Source of the DNA: Aequorivita viscosa
Lineage (GTDB): Bacteria > Bacteroidota > Bacteroidia > Flavobacteriales > Flavobacteriaceae
Length of the DNA stretch: 44,277 nt
Assembly: GCF_900106795.1 (NCBI RefSeq)
Contig: NZ_FNNS01000027.1
Location: 1-44,277 of the forward strand
Direction of reading: 5' to 3'
The notes under the pieces were generated by a model. The model searched no databases, was not told the DNA's origin, and was given only the letters and a program-made list of their open reading frames with translations. Below, one piece after another: positions 15,068-22,907 of this stretch. Each line of letters starts with the position of its first letter. Position 1 is the stretch's first letter. The translations under genes and the position numbers were made by a program.

Positions 15068-15607
15068 TTATATTGATTTACTGAATTCCTTTTTTAATTT
15101 TCGGAATTGGTTTGCAATACTTGCGTCGTATTGAACATCACCAACTCGAAGAATAAAACCTCCAATAATATTTGGGTCTATGTCACTTTTTAAATGGACT
15201 TTTTCGCTTCCAGTCAATTCTTTAATTTTTGATATTACATTCGCTTCTAAATCTGACGATAACGGAACAGCTGTAGTTACGTTTGCCACTTTAACACCTT
15301 GCATATCATTATAAAGGTCGATGTAACTTTTTGCTACTTTACTTAATAATGAAGTTCGTTTGTTTTCGACTAAAAGATTGATTAGTGAATGTGTGGTTTC
15401 AGATTGTCCACTAAAAATTGATAACAAGGCTTGCTTTTTTTCAGCGGCCTTGATTACGGGACTCTGAAGAACTGTTTGCAATTCTCTACTACCTTGAATG
15501 GTATCGTAAACGGATTGCATGTCTCCAAATAAAACAGCACCTGTGTTGTTTTTGTTTGTGCTTTGCAAAATCGCTTTCGCATATCTAATTGCTGCCCTGT
15601 TGCTCAT
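15068..15607 (-). CDS. atpH: ATP synthase F1 delta subunit
   Basis: The protein has 179 residues. It links the peripheral stalk to the top of F1 (OSCP homologue). It opens with the helical domain MSNRAAIRYAKAILQ, contains LLVENKRTSLLSKVAKSYIDLYN, and ends with a domain carrying the family pattern DPNIIGGFILRVGDVQYDAS. The start codon lies 27 bases after the atpF stop. Position in the cluster and length are as expected. Confidence 0.96.
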   Translation of the reverse strand: MSNRAAIRYAKAILQSTNKNNTGAVLFGDMQSVYDTIQGSRELQTVLQSPVIKAAEKKQALLSIFSGQSETTHSLINLLVENKRTSLLSKVAKSYIDLYNDMQGVKVANVTTAVPLSSDLEANVISKIKELTGSEKVHLKSDIDPNIIGGFILRVGDVQYDASIANQFRKLKKEFSKSI

Positions 15608-15634
15608 GAATTGTTAATTTAATTTTGCCTTACC

Positions 15635-16135
15635 TTAATTAAGTTTGGCTTTCCCCAACATTTGATCTACAAGCTGTAATTGCTTTTCCTTATCGGATAG
15701 TTCGTGATTTAAAACTTTTTCTGCAATTTCTAATGATAGGGTTGCTACTGTTGCTTTCATTTCGGCTATTGCAGCTTTCTTTTCGCCTTCAATGGCAGCC
15801 TGTGCTTGAGTAATCATTTTATCGGCTTCATCCTTAGCTTCTTCTTTAGCTTCAGAAATCATTTTTGCTTTTATGTCGCGCGCTTCTTTTAGCATTGTTT
15901 CACGCTCTGATCGTGCTTCTTGCAGTAACTTTTCGTTATCTGCTTGAAGGTTTTGCATTTCAAGCTTTGCTTTTTCAGCGGCGTCTAATGCTCCTTGAAT
16001 TCCTTCTTCTCTTTCACTTAAAGAGTTTAAAATGGGTTTCCAAGCAAACTTTACCATTAGTAAAATAAGCACTATTAGTAAAACCGTTTGCATTACAAAC
16101 AGCCCGGGCGAAAAATCGTTTAATAATGTTTCCAT
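15635..16135 (-). CDS. atpF: ATP synthase Fo b subunit
   Basis: The peripheral stalk subunit, 166 residues. A single N-terminal membrane helix (FVMQTVLLIVLILLMVKFAW, then KPI) is followed by a long, highly charged alpha-helical coiled coil rich in Ala, Glu and Lys. A small hairpin, TTTACC-ttag-GGTAAA, ends just before the start codon at 16135 and could influence initiation. A second hairpin lies at 16190-16221 between atpE and this gene. Confidence 0.96.
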   Translation of the reverse strand: METLLNDFSPGLFVMQTVLLIVLILLMVKFAWKPILNSLSEREEGIQGALDAAEKAKLEMQNLQADNEKLLQEARSERETMLKEARDIKAKMISEAKEEAKDEADKMITQAQAAIEGEKKAAIAEMKATVATLSLEIAEKVLNHELSDKEKQLQLVDQMLGKAKLN

Positions 16136-16189
16136 AATATTTTTACCCTAAGGTAAAGATTTTTGTTATTAATTTTTTCTTTAAAAATC

Positions 16190-16221
16190 CATCTCCTGCA
16201 ACCAACCGTTACAGGAGGATG
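16190..16221 (-). promoter_or_regulatory. Intercistronic hairpin between atpE and atpF
   Basis: CATC-TCCTG pairs with CAGGA-GGATG with one bulged base and a 13-base loop. On the minus strand the stem is followed by GATTTTTAAAG, a weak T-tract. It lies about 20 bases after the atpE stop codon, so it could end some transcripts or protect the 3' end of an atpE message and help raise subunit c output. Confidence 0.5.
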
Positions 16222-16239
16222 AATTTTGGTTTTTTTGGA

Positions 16240-16440
16240 CTACTTTCCTAAGAAAAGTGCACCGAATGCTAAACCTTCTAAAAGTGCAGCAATAATAATC
16301 ATTGCAGTTTGGATTTTGTTGGCAGCTTCTGGCTGACGAGCAATAGCTTCCATTGCGCTTCCACCAATTTTACCTAAACCGTAACCAGCACCAATTACGA
16401 TAATACCAGCACCTACTAAATTTGGAATCATTGTTTCCAT
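16240..16440 (-). CDS. atpE: ATP synthase Fo c subunit
   Basis: The ring proteolipid, 66 residues, with two membrane helices. Helix 1 is glycine-rich (GAGIIVIGAGYGLGKIGGSA), the polar loop has ARQPEA, and helix 2 (IIIAALLEGLAFGALF) carries the ion-binding carboxylate Glu55. The extra polar ligands seen in sodium-dependent c subunits, such as a helix 1 Gln with Ser next to the Glu, are absent; Gly56 follows the Glu. I therefore infer proton specificity. It is separated from atpB by 40 bases and from atpF by 104. Confidence 0.96.
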   Translation of the reverse strand: METMIPNLVGAGIIVIGAGYGLGKIGGSAMEAIARQPEAANKIQTAMIIIAALLEGLAFGALFLGK

Positions 16441-16480
16441 AAAAAAATGTATATAAATTAATTAAACAAAAAATACGCTA

Positions 16481-17671
16481 CTAAATAAAATTCTCTCTTA
16501 TATCCTCGGCATCTGCAACTTCGTTTCCGTGTGCATCGTGCTCATGTTCGTGGTCGTGTTCTGCTACAGCCATACCAATAAACAATGCCGATAGCATGGT
16601 AAAGATATATGCCTGCAAAAACGCAACTAAAAGTTCTATTACAAAAATAAAGAGTGATAAACCAAATGATAAAGCTGTTGAACCAATAGGGCCTAAATCT
16701 GCTTTTAGGTTTATCATAATTGCAATAAGGCTCATTAATATAATGTGTCCTGCCGAAATGTTTGCAAATAAACGAACTAAAAGTGAGAAGGGCTTAATAA
16801 TCAAGGTTCCTACCAATTCTATTATAGCCAATATTGGACGAATTAAAATGGGTACTCCTGGCATCCAGAATATATGACCCCAAAAATCTTTATTACCACT
16901 TACTACATAAATAATTAAAGTGAAAACTGCTAAGGCAGCAGTTACTGCTATCTGTCCTGTTACGTTAAATCCAAACGGAGTTAAGCCCATTAGGTTTAAT
17001 ATCCAGATAAAGAAGAATACCGTTAAAAGATATCCTGTAAATTTTTTGTATTTTTTCTCGCCAATGTTAGGTCTTGCAATTTCGTCTCTTACGTAAATTA
17101 CCAATGGTTCTAAAACGCGACCAAATCCTTTTGGAATATTTCTCTTTTTATATTGTCTAGCCAATGAAGAGAAAAACCAAAGCATTAACAAACCTGCAAT
17201 TAAAATCCCGAAAACACTCTTTGTAATAGATAAGTCTAAAGGTTTTGAGGCGTTTACAGGATGATGCTCTGCATCTAAAGCTAACTCTGTTGCTCCTGCT
17301 TCTAATTCGTAAATTTTACCGTGGTAGTTTACAAATCGGTTGCCGTTTTTTTCTACAATTACTTTTCCGTCAGAGTCGTGATGAAATTCAGACGACATAA
17401 AAGTTGTAATTCCGTTGTTGCCGTAAAGAATTACCGGAAGTGGAAAACCAACGTGTACGCGCTCACCAGCATCATTAGTATACGACACCAAATGAAAATC
17501 ATGCGAATCTTTAAGGTGGTGAAGAATATATTCTTCAATTTCAACTTTGGTACTTATTCTTTCGTCTCCTTGTTGCTCTTGTACAGTGCTCTCATTAGCA
17601 AAAACATTGATAGTCAGTAAACAAGTTAATAGTACCCCGAAAAACTTAATAGAATAATTTGATATTTTCAT
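16481..17671 (-). CDS. atpB: ATP synthase Fo a subunit (with N-terminal signal peptide and periplasmic domain)
   Basis: The proton channel subunit. The essential arginine lies in SLLVRLFANISAGH, and the last helix is LLVAFLQAYIFTMLSALFIG. I choose the ATG at 17671 (396 residues). The frame extends 28 residues further upstream, but the segment from MKISNYSIKFFGVLLTC to NVFANE is a clean signal peptide. Between the signal peptide and the first channel helix are about 150 extra residues, longer than in E. coli AtpB (271 residues) and typical of Bacteroidetes. The C-terminus is histidine-rich (EHDHEHEHDAHG). A -7 box lies upstream at 17712-17719. Confidence 0.96.
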   Translation of the reverse strand: MKISNYSIKFFGVLLTCLLTINVFANESTVQEQQGDERISTKVEIEEYILHHLKDSHDFHLVSYTNDAGERVHVGFPLPVILYGNNGITTFMSSEFHHDSDGKVIVEKNGNRFVNYHGKIYELEAGATELALDAEHHPVNASKPLDLSITKSVFGILIAGLLMLWFFSSLARQYKKRNIPKGFGRVLEPLVIYVRDEIARPNIGEKKYKKFTGYLLTVFFFIWILNLMGLTPFGFNVTGQIAVTAALAVFTLIIYVVSGNKDFWGHIFWMPGVPILIRPILAIIELVGTLIIKPFSLLVRLFANISAGHIILMSLIAIMINLKADLGPIGSTALSFGLSLFIFVIELLVAFLQAYIFTMLSALFIGMAVAEHDHEHEHDAHGNEVADAEDIRENFI

Positions 17672-17711
17672 TGCTTCTTTTGAAAAAAATAATGCCTGCC
17701 TAATTCGGGCG

Positions 17712-17719
17712 CAAAAGTA
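17712..17719 (-). promoter_or_regulatory. Candidate -7 element before atpB
   Basis: On the minus strand it reads TACTTTTG, an exact match to TAnnTTTG, 41 bases before the atpB start at 17671. It falls within the 93-base gap after the upstream membrane-protein gene, so the main Fo/F1 genes may have their own start site. No good -33 was found. Confidence 0.5.
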
Positions 17720-17764
17720 GTGAAATAATAAATAAAATCCTCTAAACAAATGCATATTTATATT

Positions 17765-18160
17765 TTAGTTGTTTCTGTTAAGGATTTTTACGATAATCAT
17801 AACTTCTAAAAATAGAAATAGAAAGACTGGGATTAATAATGAAACACTATCTGTTTTTGAAAGAACCAATGACGAAAAAAGTATGTCGCTAAAAAACAGT
17901 GAAAACAAAGCTATCTTAGCAAACATAGCCGCCAAATAAAAAAAGCCTAATTGATCTTTTAGGCTTGGTATTGTTTGGTAAATCACTTCAAATGTTGTGC
18001 AGATTACCAAAGTTGCTATAGATTGAAATAGATATATTTTCCAAAGAGTGAAAGGGTGCTGTACATCGAAGGTCCCTAAGATAAAACTATGAACGGCGAA
18101 ACTTATAACGAAAAGTAAAGTACAATATAGTGAGTATTGTAGAATTTTTTTTTGAAGCAT
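17765..18160 (-). CDS. Small four-helix membrane protein in the AtpI position, unknown function
   Basis: The protein has 131 residues and four strongly hydrophobic segments, near residues 10-30, 40-60, 72-95 and 105-128. Few charged residues lie between them. It occupies the slot between the AtpZ-like gene and atpB where many bacteria carry atpI (UncI), whose product aids c-ring assembly or magnesium supply. I see no clear AtpI sequence signature. It may be a Bacteroidetes-specific counterpart (possibly the family called DUF6168, from memory and unverified). The ATG at 18160 directly follows the upstream stop, so the two genes are coupled. Confidence 0.7.
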   Translation of the reverse strand: MLQKKILQYSLYCTLLFVISFAVHSFILGTFDVQHPFTLWKIYLFQSIATLVICTTFEVIYQTIPSLKDQLGFFYLAAMFAKIALFSLFFSDILFSSLVLSKTDSVSLLIPVFLFLFLEVMIIVKILNRNN

Positions 18161-18373
18161 TTACTTATTTATTTTATTTACTCCTTTGATTACACTATAT
18201 ATAGATATAAAAATTGCTAAAATAGTGATTGTAGGTTCAAGAAAAGACTTGTTGAAAGTAGTGTCTAACCATTTTCCAAGTAAGTTTCCGAGAAAAATAG
18301 TAAGTCCCATTTGGATACCAATACCAGAAAGGGCAATCCATCTATTACCGCCATCCTTTTTATTTTTATCCAT
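18161..18373 (-). CDS. atpZ: AtpZ/AtpI-family protein
   Basis: The protein has 70 residues and two membrane helices. It shows the family's glycine pattern: SGIGIQMGLTIFLGNLLGKWLD, shown here as GIGIQMG then GNLLGKWLD. The second helix is TITILAIFISIYSVIKGV. AtpZ partners AtpI in forming a small channel and in assembling the c-ring. It sits upstream of the unknown four-helix protein and atpB, and 15 bases after the bactofilin gene. The family assignment rests on glycine spacing, size and position. Confidence 0.78.
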   Translation of the reverse strand: MDKNKKDGGNRWIALSGIGIQMGLTIFLGNLLGKWLDTTFNKSFLEPTITILAIFISIYSVIKGVNKINK

Positions 18374-18388
18374 AATTAACGTGTAAGA

Positions 18389-18856
18389 TTAATCTGACTT
18401 TACCTTTTCGGAAGCAGTGTTTTGCACTTGTTGCTGGCGATTAGCAGATTGATTTTTTGAAGTAGATGCAGTTTGTGAATTAGAACTTTTTGGCGTTCCG
18501 TCTTGCATTATACAGGAAGCATTTAAAGTAGCTCCAGGTTCAACGGCTAATTTACCTACAATTACATCTCCATCAACTATAGCTGTTGACCGAAGCGTGA
18601 GTGTGCCAGACACCTGAAGGTTGCCTTCAAATTTGCCTTCTATGTCAGCGCTTTCACAACTAAGTTTGCCTATTATAACCCCCAATTTACCTAAAACAAC
18701 TTTCGATGGTGTTTTAACATTACCTTCCACAGATCCATCGATTCTAAAAAATCCAGTAGATGAGATATCACCTTTTAGCTTAGTTCCTTCGTTGATTCTA
18801 TTTTGAGCTGCACTTGGTTCTAGACCTTTTTTCTTTTCTTTTTTATCTGAAAACAT
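18389..18856 (-). CDS. Bactofilin (polymer-forming cytoskeletal protein)
   Basis: The protein has 155 residues. A short basic N-terminus precedes the bactofilin beta-helix at roughly residues 22-118, visible as regular short hydrophobic/glycine repeats: GDISSTGFFRIDGSVEGNV, GKLSCESADIEGKFEGNL, LTLRSTAIVDGDVIVGKL. The C-terminal 35 residues are rich in Ser, Gln and Asn and probably unstructured. Bactofilins form nucleotide-free filaments that act in cell shape and localisation. It lies between sprE and the atp genes on the same strand, 47 bases after sprE. Confidence 0.9.
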   Translation of the reverse strand: MFSDKKEKKKGLEPSAAQNRINEGTKLKGDISSTGFFRIDGSVEGNVKTPSKVVLGKLGVIIGKLSCESADIEGKFEGNLQVSGTLTLRSTAIVDGDVIVGKLAVEPGATLNASCIMQDGTPKSSNSQTASTSKNQSANRQQQVQNTASEKVKSD

Positions 18857-18903
18857 AACGTTATTGGTTTAAAGCTTGTTAAGCCAATTTTACTTTAAAA
18901 ATG

Positions 18904-21444
18904 TTAGGGGGTTTCTTCTTTGTTTAAATACGCATCCAAGTTTTTATGAATCTGGATAAGCTTATAATTTGGTGAAGAAATCTCGAAGAATGGTTTCTTA
19001 ATTTTAAAGCCTTTCCGTTCTCTTAAAACTTCTCCGAAACCTTGAGTTCCTAACTTAGAATTTAATCCGTGAACTATTACCAATTGGGTTTCTGGTGTGT
19101 AATAGTCCAAAGAAGTAGACATATTTGTATAATTAAGTTCTTTAATGGCTTTGTCGAGCAAGTCTTTTAGTTTTTTGGCCTCATCATTTTCTGCGCTATT
19201 GAACTTATAAACTAGTTTCCAGCTATTGCTATCGTCCCCTTTGGTGAAATCTGTATTTTCAAGCGTAGGTAAAACAGTTGTATAAATATCCTGCGCCTGC
19301 TTGCCTTCATCGCTATTTGGGTAATTAAGGGCAACAAAGTTCAGTGCCTTTTTATAGGCTTCAAAACCTTGTTGGCGTGCTATTGCAGTTGCTTTGAGTA
19401 ATTCAAATTTTGGAACAATTGGATTGCCATTATAAATGGTAATGTATTCGTCGCTTTGTTCTATAACATAAGCGTATTTGGAAGCTTCAAAATCCTTGTA
19501 AAGTTGCTTGTATTTAAACTCAGGGCTGGATTCGTCGGTTGGTAGTTGCGAATTCGGATTTCGAAGTATTTCGGCATAGCGCGTATCGGCATAATTCGTT
19601 AAAATATTGTTCTTATACCTTTCTGCATCTGCTGGACGCTCCAAGATTTCATAAATCTTGAATAAGTTATAAGCTGCAGGGACTACTAATCTATCTTCAG
19701 GATTGTAAGTAAGTAATTTTTCGAGCCTATTCGCAGCCAATTCGTATTCCTTAAATTTTTCTTTGTAAATTAATCCCAATTGGTAATAAGCTAAATCCCT
19801 GTCTTTGGTCAGGCTGTCAATTACCTTTTCATCAGTCGGAATTCTTGCAATATAAGTTTCAGGGTTAAATAGTTCATTTTCTGCTATTGGGGTTTCTTCT
19901 TTTACTTCTTCTTCGATAGATTCTAAAGAAGATCTTTTGCTAGACAATCTCCAATTATCTTCAAGTATGCGGTCACCCCAAATTTTTCTAAACTCGCCTT
20001 TTCCGTATGCAACTGTTGTTGGATTATAGAAATAAAAAGTACTTCCTTTACCTGGTCCTGCAGAAGCTTTTCCTTTTTCAAAAAATTCATTATTTGCTAT
20101 TTTTCGCTTATCCTTTGCAGCTTCTATAGAGTCTCTTACGGCTCGTTCACGTAATTTGGAAGTGTATTCGGTGAAATATGATAGTTGTTGGGCATCAGTC
20201 ATAGCAACTAAATTGAGGATACTATCATTCAAAACAGCGATATCTTCATATTTAATTACATCATCAAGGTTTTCGCGTTTTTTTGTTGTTCGACGCCATT
20301 CCCTGCTGTTTTTTTCAAGAAAAACCAAAGTGCTATCATAATAAGCACCTGCATTTTTATACTGCGCATTGTCAAAATTAATTTCTGCCAGTGTTTTATA
20401 GTTTACAGATTGTAAAATACGATCCTGTTTAAAGGCTTTTATGGATTTGTTGTAATATTCAACTGCTGCGGTTAGGCTATCAGTATTTTGATAATATTGC
20501 CCAATTTGGTTGTAGATTCTGTCTAAAAAAGGGCGGTTTTCCCTATCTTTTGCAAGGTCTTGGAGCAACTCTATAAATGCGGTCCGGTTTCCTTTTTCGT
20601 AATCAAAATTCCTTCCCTTTTCTATGTGTGCATTGATAAGGTACGAACGCGATGTTTTACGGTTCATTTCTATAACCTTGTCGAATGCCAAGTTTGCACT
20701 ATCTTTTTTGTCTAAACGATTGTAGAGTTGACCTTGAATAAAAGTATACCGTCCTTTTAGTTCTTTGTCTTTCGTGTTTTTTACGGCAAGTTTTATGTAG
20801 TCCAAAGCTTGTGGCAATGAATCTAGATTTATGTACGCTTGAACCATCATTGCAGCGCCATCGGCAACTTCTTCTTCCTCTAACTCTGCTTGCGCGAACA
20901 TTTTTTTGAGGTTTTCAATAGCGAATTCCTCATTGTTTAAACGAATATTGGTTTTTGCCTTCCAAACCTTCGCTATATTAATGCTATTGCTAGTAGGGTA
21001 ACGATCTAAGATAAAATTGAAAGCATCCATAGCCGGAATAAAACGCCCATCGTAGTAACGCGCTTTTCCTAATAACATATACGCTTCGTCAATTTGGGGA
21101 TTGTACTCGCGTCCGTCGATATACATTGAATGTTTTTGGATGGCTTTTGCAGCTTTTTCCTCTGCACGGTTAAAATCGCCACTTTTAGAAGCTCGTGGTG
21201 CTTTACCTTCCATTTCCTGAATATCAATTCGTTCCACAGGAAGTATTTCCCAGAAATTATCGCGATACCCTTGTGCCAATTGTCGCTTACCATTATCAAA
21301 CGCCACATTGCCATTATACAAAGTGTTGAATTCTGTTGCAACTGCTTGAAGGTTACGGTTTTTCCAGTTATTCTTTTTGCGTGAACAGGCTGCTAACAAA
21401 ACAACAGCTAAAAGAAAAAGGGTGATTTTATATATGCTCTTCAT
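18904..21444 (-). CDS. sprE: Gliding motility/type IX secretion TPR lipoprotein SprE (PorW)
   Basis: The protein has 846 residues. An N-terminal lipoprotein signal ends in LLAAC (Cys20). Nearly the whole mature protein is built of TPR-like helical pairs, with recognisable units such as AYMLLGKARYYDGRFIPAMD and DLAYYQLGLIYKEKFKEYEL. The early segment YNGNVAFDNGKRQL, preceded by EFNTLYNG, fits the SprE/PorW family as I recall it. In Flavobacterium johnsoniae SprE is needed for gliding and type IX secretion. In Porphyromonas PorW links to the PorK/N ring. Length is close to F. johnsoniae SprE. Placement beside a bactofilin and the atp genes matches the synteny I expect in Flavobacteriaceae. Confidence 0.85.
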   Translation of the reverse strand: MKSIYKITLFLLAVVLLAACSRKKNNWKNRNLQAVATEFNTLYNGNVAFDNGKRQLAQGYRDNFWEILPVERIDIQEMEGKAPRASKSGDFNRAEEKAAKAIQKHSMYIDGREYNPQIDEAYMLLGKARYYDGRFIPAMDAFNFILDRYPTSNSINIAKVWKAKTNIRLNNEEFAIENLKKMFAQAELEEEEVADGAAMMVQAYINLDSLPQALDYIKLAVKNTKDKELKGRYTFIQGQLYNRLDKKDSANLAFDKVIEMNRKTSRSYLINAHIEKGRNFDYEKGNRTAFIELLQDLAKDRENRPFLDRIYNQIGQYYQNTDSLTAAVEYYNKSIKAFKQDRILQSVNYKTLAEINFDNAQYKNAGAYYDSTLVFLEKNSREWRRTTKKRENLDDVIKYEDIAVLNDSILNLVAMTDAQQLSYFTEYTSKLRERAVRDSIEAAKDKRKIANNEFFEKGKASAGPGKGSTFYFYNPTTVAYGKGEFRKIWGDRILEDNWRLSSKRSSLESIEEEVKEETPIAENELFNPETYIARIPTDEKVIDSLTKDRDLAYYQLGLIYKEKFKEYELAANRLEKLLTYNPEDRLVVPAAYNLFKIYEILERPADAERYKNNILTNYADTRYAEILRNPNSQLPTDESSPEFKYKQLYKDFEASKYAYVIEQSDEYITIYNGNPIVPKFELLKATAIARQQGFEAYKKALNFVALNYPNSDEGKQAQDIYTTVLPTLENTDFTKGDDSNSWKLVYKFNSAENDEAKKLKDLLDKAIKELNYTNMSTSLDYYTPETQLVIVHGLNSKLGTQGFGEVLRERKGFKIKKPFFEISSPNYKLIQIHKNLDAYLNKEETP

Positions 21445-21753
21445 TTATTTATTTTATTCCAGTATCTCTTGAAATGTTTAGGAGTTTGCGAACTTTTAAT
21501 TTCGTGCCAATCGTAACTTGAGTTTCTAAATCATGAGTTTGGCTGGAGCTCCTTTCCAAATACATCCAGTTTTATATGACATGCTAACTTAAAAGCTTCT
21601 CTTTTAGTATATAGAACGGCTAAGGAGCGGTAAAAATACATTTCTTTTTATTATCTGCTTAATGAAACTCCGAAAAAAATACCCTGTTAATAAGCGCTCA
21701 ATTTCTTTAAATACCTAAATTCCTTATGTACTTTTGCGAAAAATTGATTAGTT
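21445..21753. other. Divergent intergenic region between sprE and the reductase gene
   Basis: No coding frame is visible. The plus-strand promoter is at its right end (21729-21736). I find no TAnnTTTG on the minus strand for sprE within this stretch. Confidence 0.5.
21729..21736 (+). promoter_or_regulatory. -7 element of the PaaE-like reductase gene
   Basis: TACTTTTG matches TAnnTTTG and lies 18 bases before the ATG at 21754. A TTTA at 21706-21709 is about 19 bases upstream, a weak -33. Confidence 0.5.
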
Positions 21754-22794
21754 ATGGGCGAATTTCATACGCTTGTTATTTCGGAAGTAAAAAAAGAAAC
21801 TCCAAACTCAGTTTCTATTAGTTTTAATGTGCCTGAAAATCTTAAGGAAACCTTTTCTTTTAAGGCGGGACAATACATAACCATAAAACATCACGATGGC
21901 GATAAAGAAATTCGCCGTGCTTATTCAATTTGTTCCTCTCCAAAAAGCGGGCAATTGAGGGTTGGTGTAAAAAAAGTAGAAAAAGGTGCCTTCTCACATT
22001 ATGCAAATGAGAAATTAAAAGCTGGAGATACGCTAGAAGTTATGCCGCCTACGGGCAAATTTCTATTAGAACCAAACTTAAGGCACTATATCGCTTTTGC
22101 TGCGGGAAGTGGAATTACTCCAGTACTTTCATTGGTAAAAAGCACTTTGGAAGATATGCCGCAGAGTTCCTTTTTGTTGGTGTATGGAAACCAGAGCAAG
22201 GAGGAAACAATGTTCTATAATGAAATTATGGCACTGAAAGAACAGTTTCCCGATCGGTTTTTTGTAGAATTTGTGTTCAGTCGCAAACTAGAGGACAATG
22301 CCAAATTTGGAAGAATTGACCGTTCTGTGGTTAATTTCTTTCTTAAAAATAAATATGCCAAAACTTCTTATGAATCGTTTTATCTCTGTGGCCCTGAAGA
22401 AATGGTAGATGAAGTTTCTTCGACTTTAAAATATAATGGCATTAATTCTAAGCAAATTCATCACGAGCTTTTTTCTACTGCCGAAAAAGGACTTTTGGTT
22501 GAAAAACACGATGGCAATACGACTATAACAGTACTTCTTGATGATGATGAAGAAACCTTTGTAATGCCTCAAACAAAATCGATTCTTGAAGCTGCTTTAG
22601 ATGAAGGTTTAGACCCACCGTATTCGTGTCAAGGTGGAATTTGCAGTACGTGTATTGCACGTTTAACAGAAGGGAAAGCCGAAATGCGAAAAAACCAGAT
22701 TTTAACAGAATCTGAAATTGCAGATGGATTAATACTTACTTGCCAAGCGCATCCTACCACCCCAAAAGTGGTTGTGGATTATGATGATGTATAG
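21754..22794 (+). CDS. FAD/NAD(P)H reductase with C-terminal 2Fe-2S ferredoxin domain (PaaE-like)
   Basis: The protein has 346 residues in three parts. A flavin-binding barrel carries RRAYSICSSP, with the R-x-Y-S FAD motif, at about residue 50. The NAD(P)H-binding domain has GSGITPVLSL and ends with YLCGPEEM. A plant-type ferredoxin domain from about residue 255 has the cluster motif PYSCQGGICSTC (C-x4-C-x2-C) plus a last cysteine in LILTCQA. This layout matches PaaE, the reductase of the phenylacetyl-CoA epoxidase, and related oxygenase reductases. No paaABCD genes are present, so the partner is unknown and the gene may serve another oxygenase or desaturase. The gene is monocistronic, with a strong terminator behind it. 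Confidence 0.85.
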   Translation: MGEFHTLVISEVKKETPNSVSISFNVPENLKETFSFKAGQYITIKHHDGDKEIRRAYSICSSPKSGQLRVGVKKVEKGAFSHYANEKLKAGDTLEVMPPTGKFLLEPNLRHYIAFAAGSGITPVLSLVKSTLEDMPQSSFLLVYGNQSKEETMFYNEIMALKEQFPDRFFVEFVFSRKLEDNAKFGRIDRSVVNFFLKNKYAKTSYESFYLCGPEEMVDEVSSTLKYNGINSKQIHHELFSTAEKGLLVEKHDGNTTITVLLDDDEETFVMPQTKSILEAALDEGLDPPYSCQGGICSTCIARLTEGKAEMRKNQILTESEIADGLILTCQAHPTTPKVVVDYDDV

Positions 22795-22855
22795 CTTCGG
22801 TTTACTTAGGATCCACTTCGGTGGCTAGTGCTAGGTGACAGCAATTATTGAAAAA

Positions 22856-22890
22856 AAGTCCCCAAAGGTTTTCAAAACCTCTGGGGACTT
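22856..22890. terminator. Bidirectional terminator between the reductase and GT9 genes
   Basis: AAGTCCCCAaAGGTTTT pairs with AAAACCTcTGGGGACTT around a single-base loop, with A-rich flank on the left and T-ending arm on the right. It separates two convergent genes. It shares the core CCCCAAAGGTTTT with the hairpin at 23953-24017. Confidence 0.8.
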
Positions 22891-22907
22891 TAACATTCAA
22901 TTTGCTT

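Noticed and set aside
12351-18373. Loss of atpD and atpC from the ATP synthase operon
   Set aside because: In Bacteroidetes these two genes normally sit in a separate locus, so their absence here is expected rather than a deletion.
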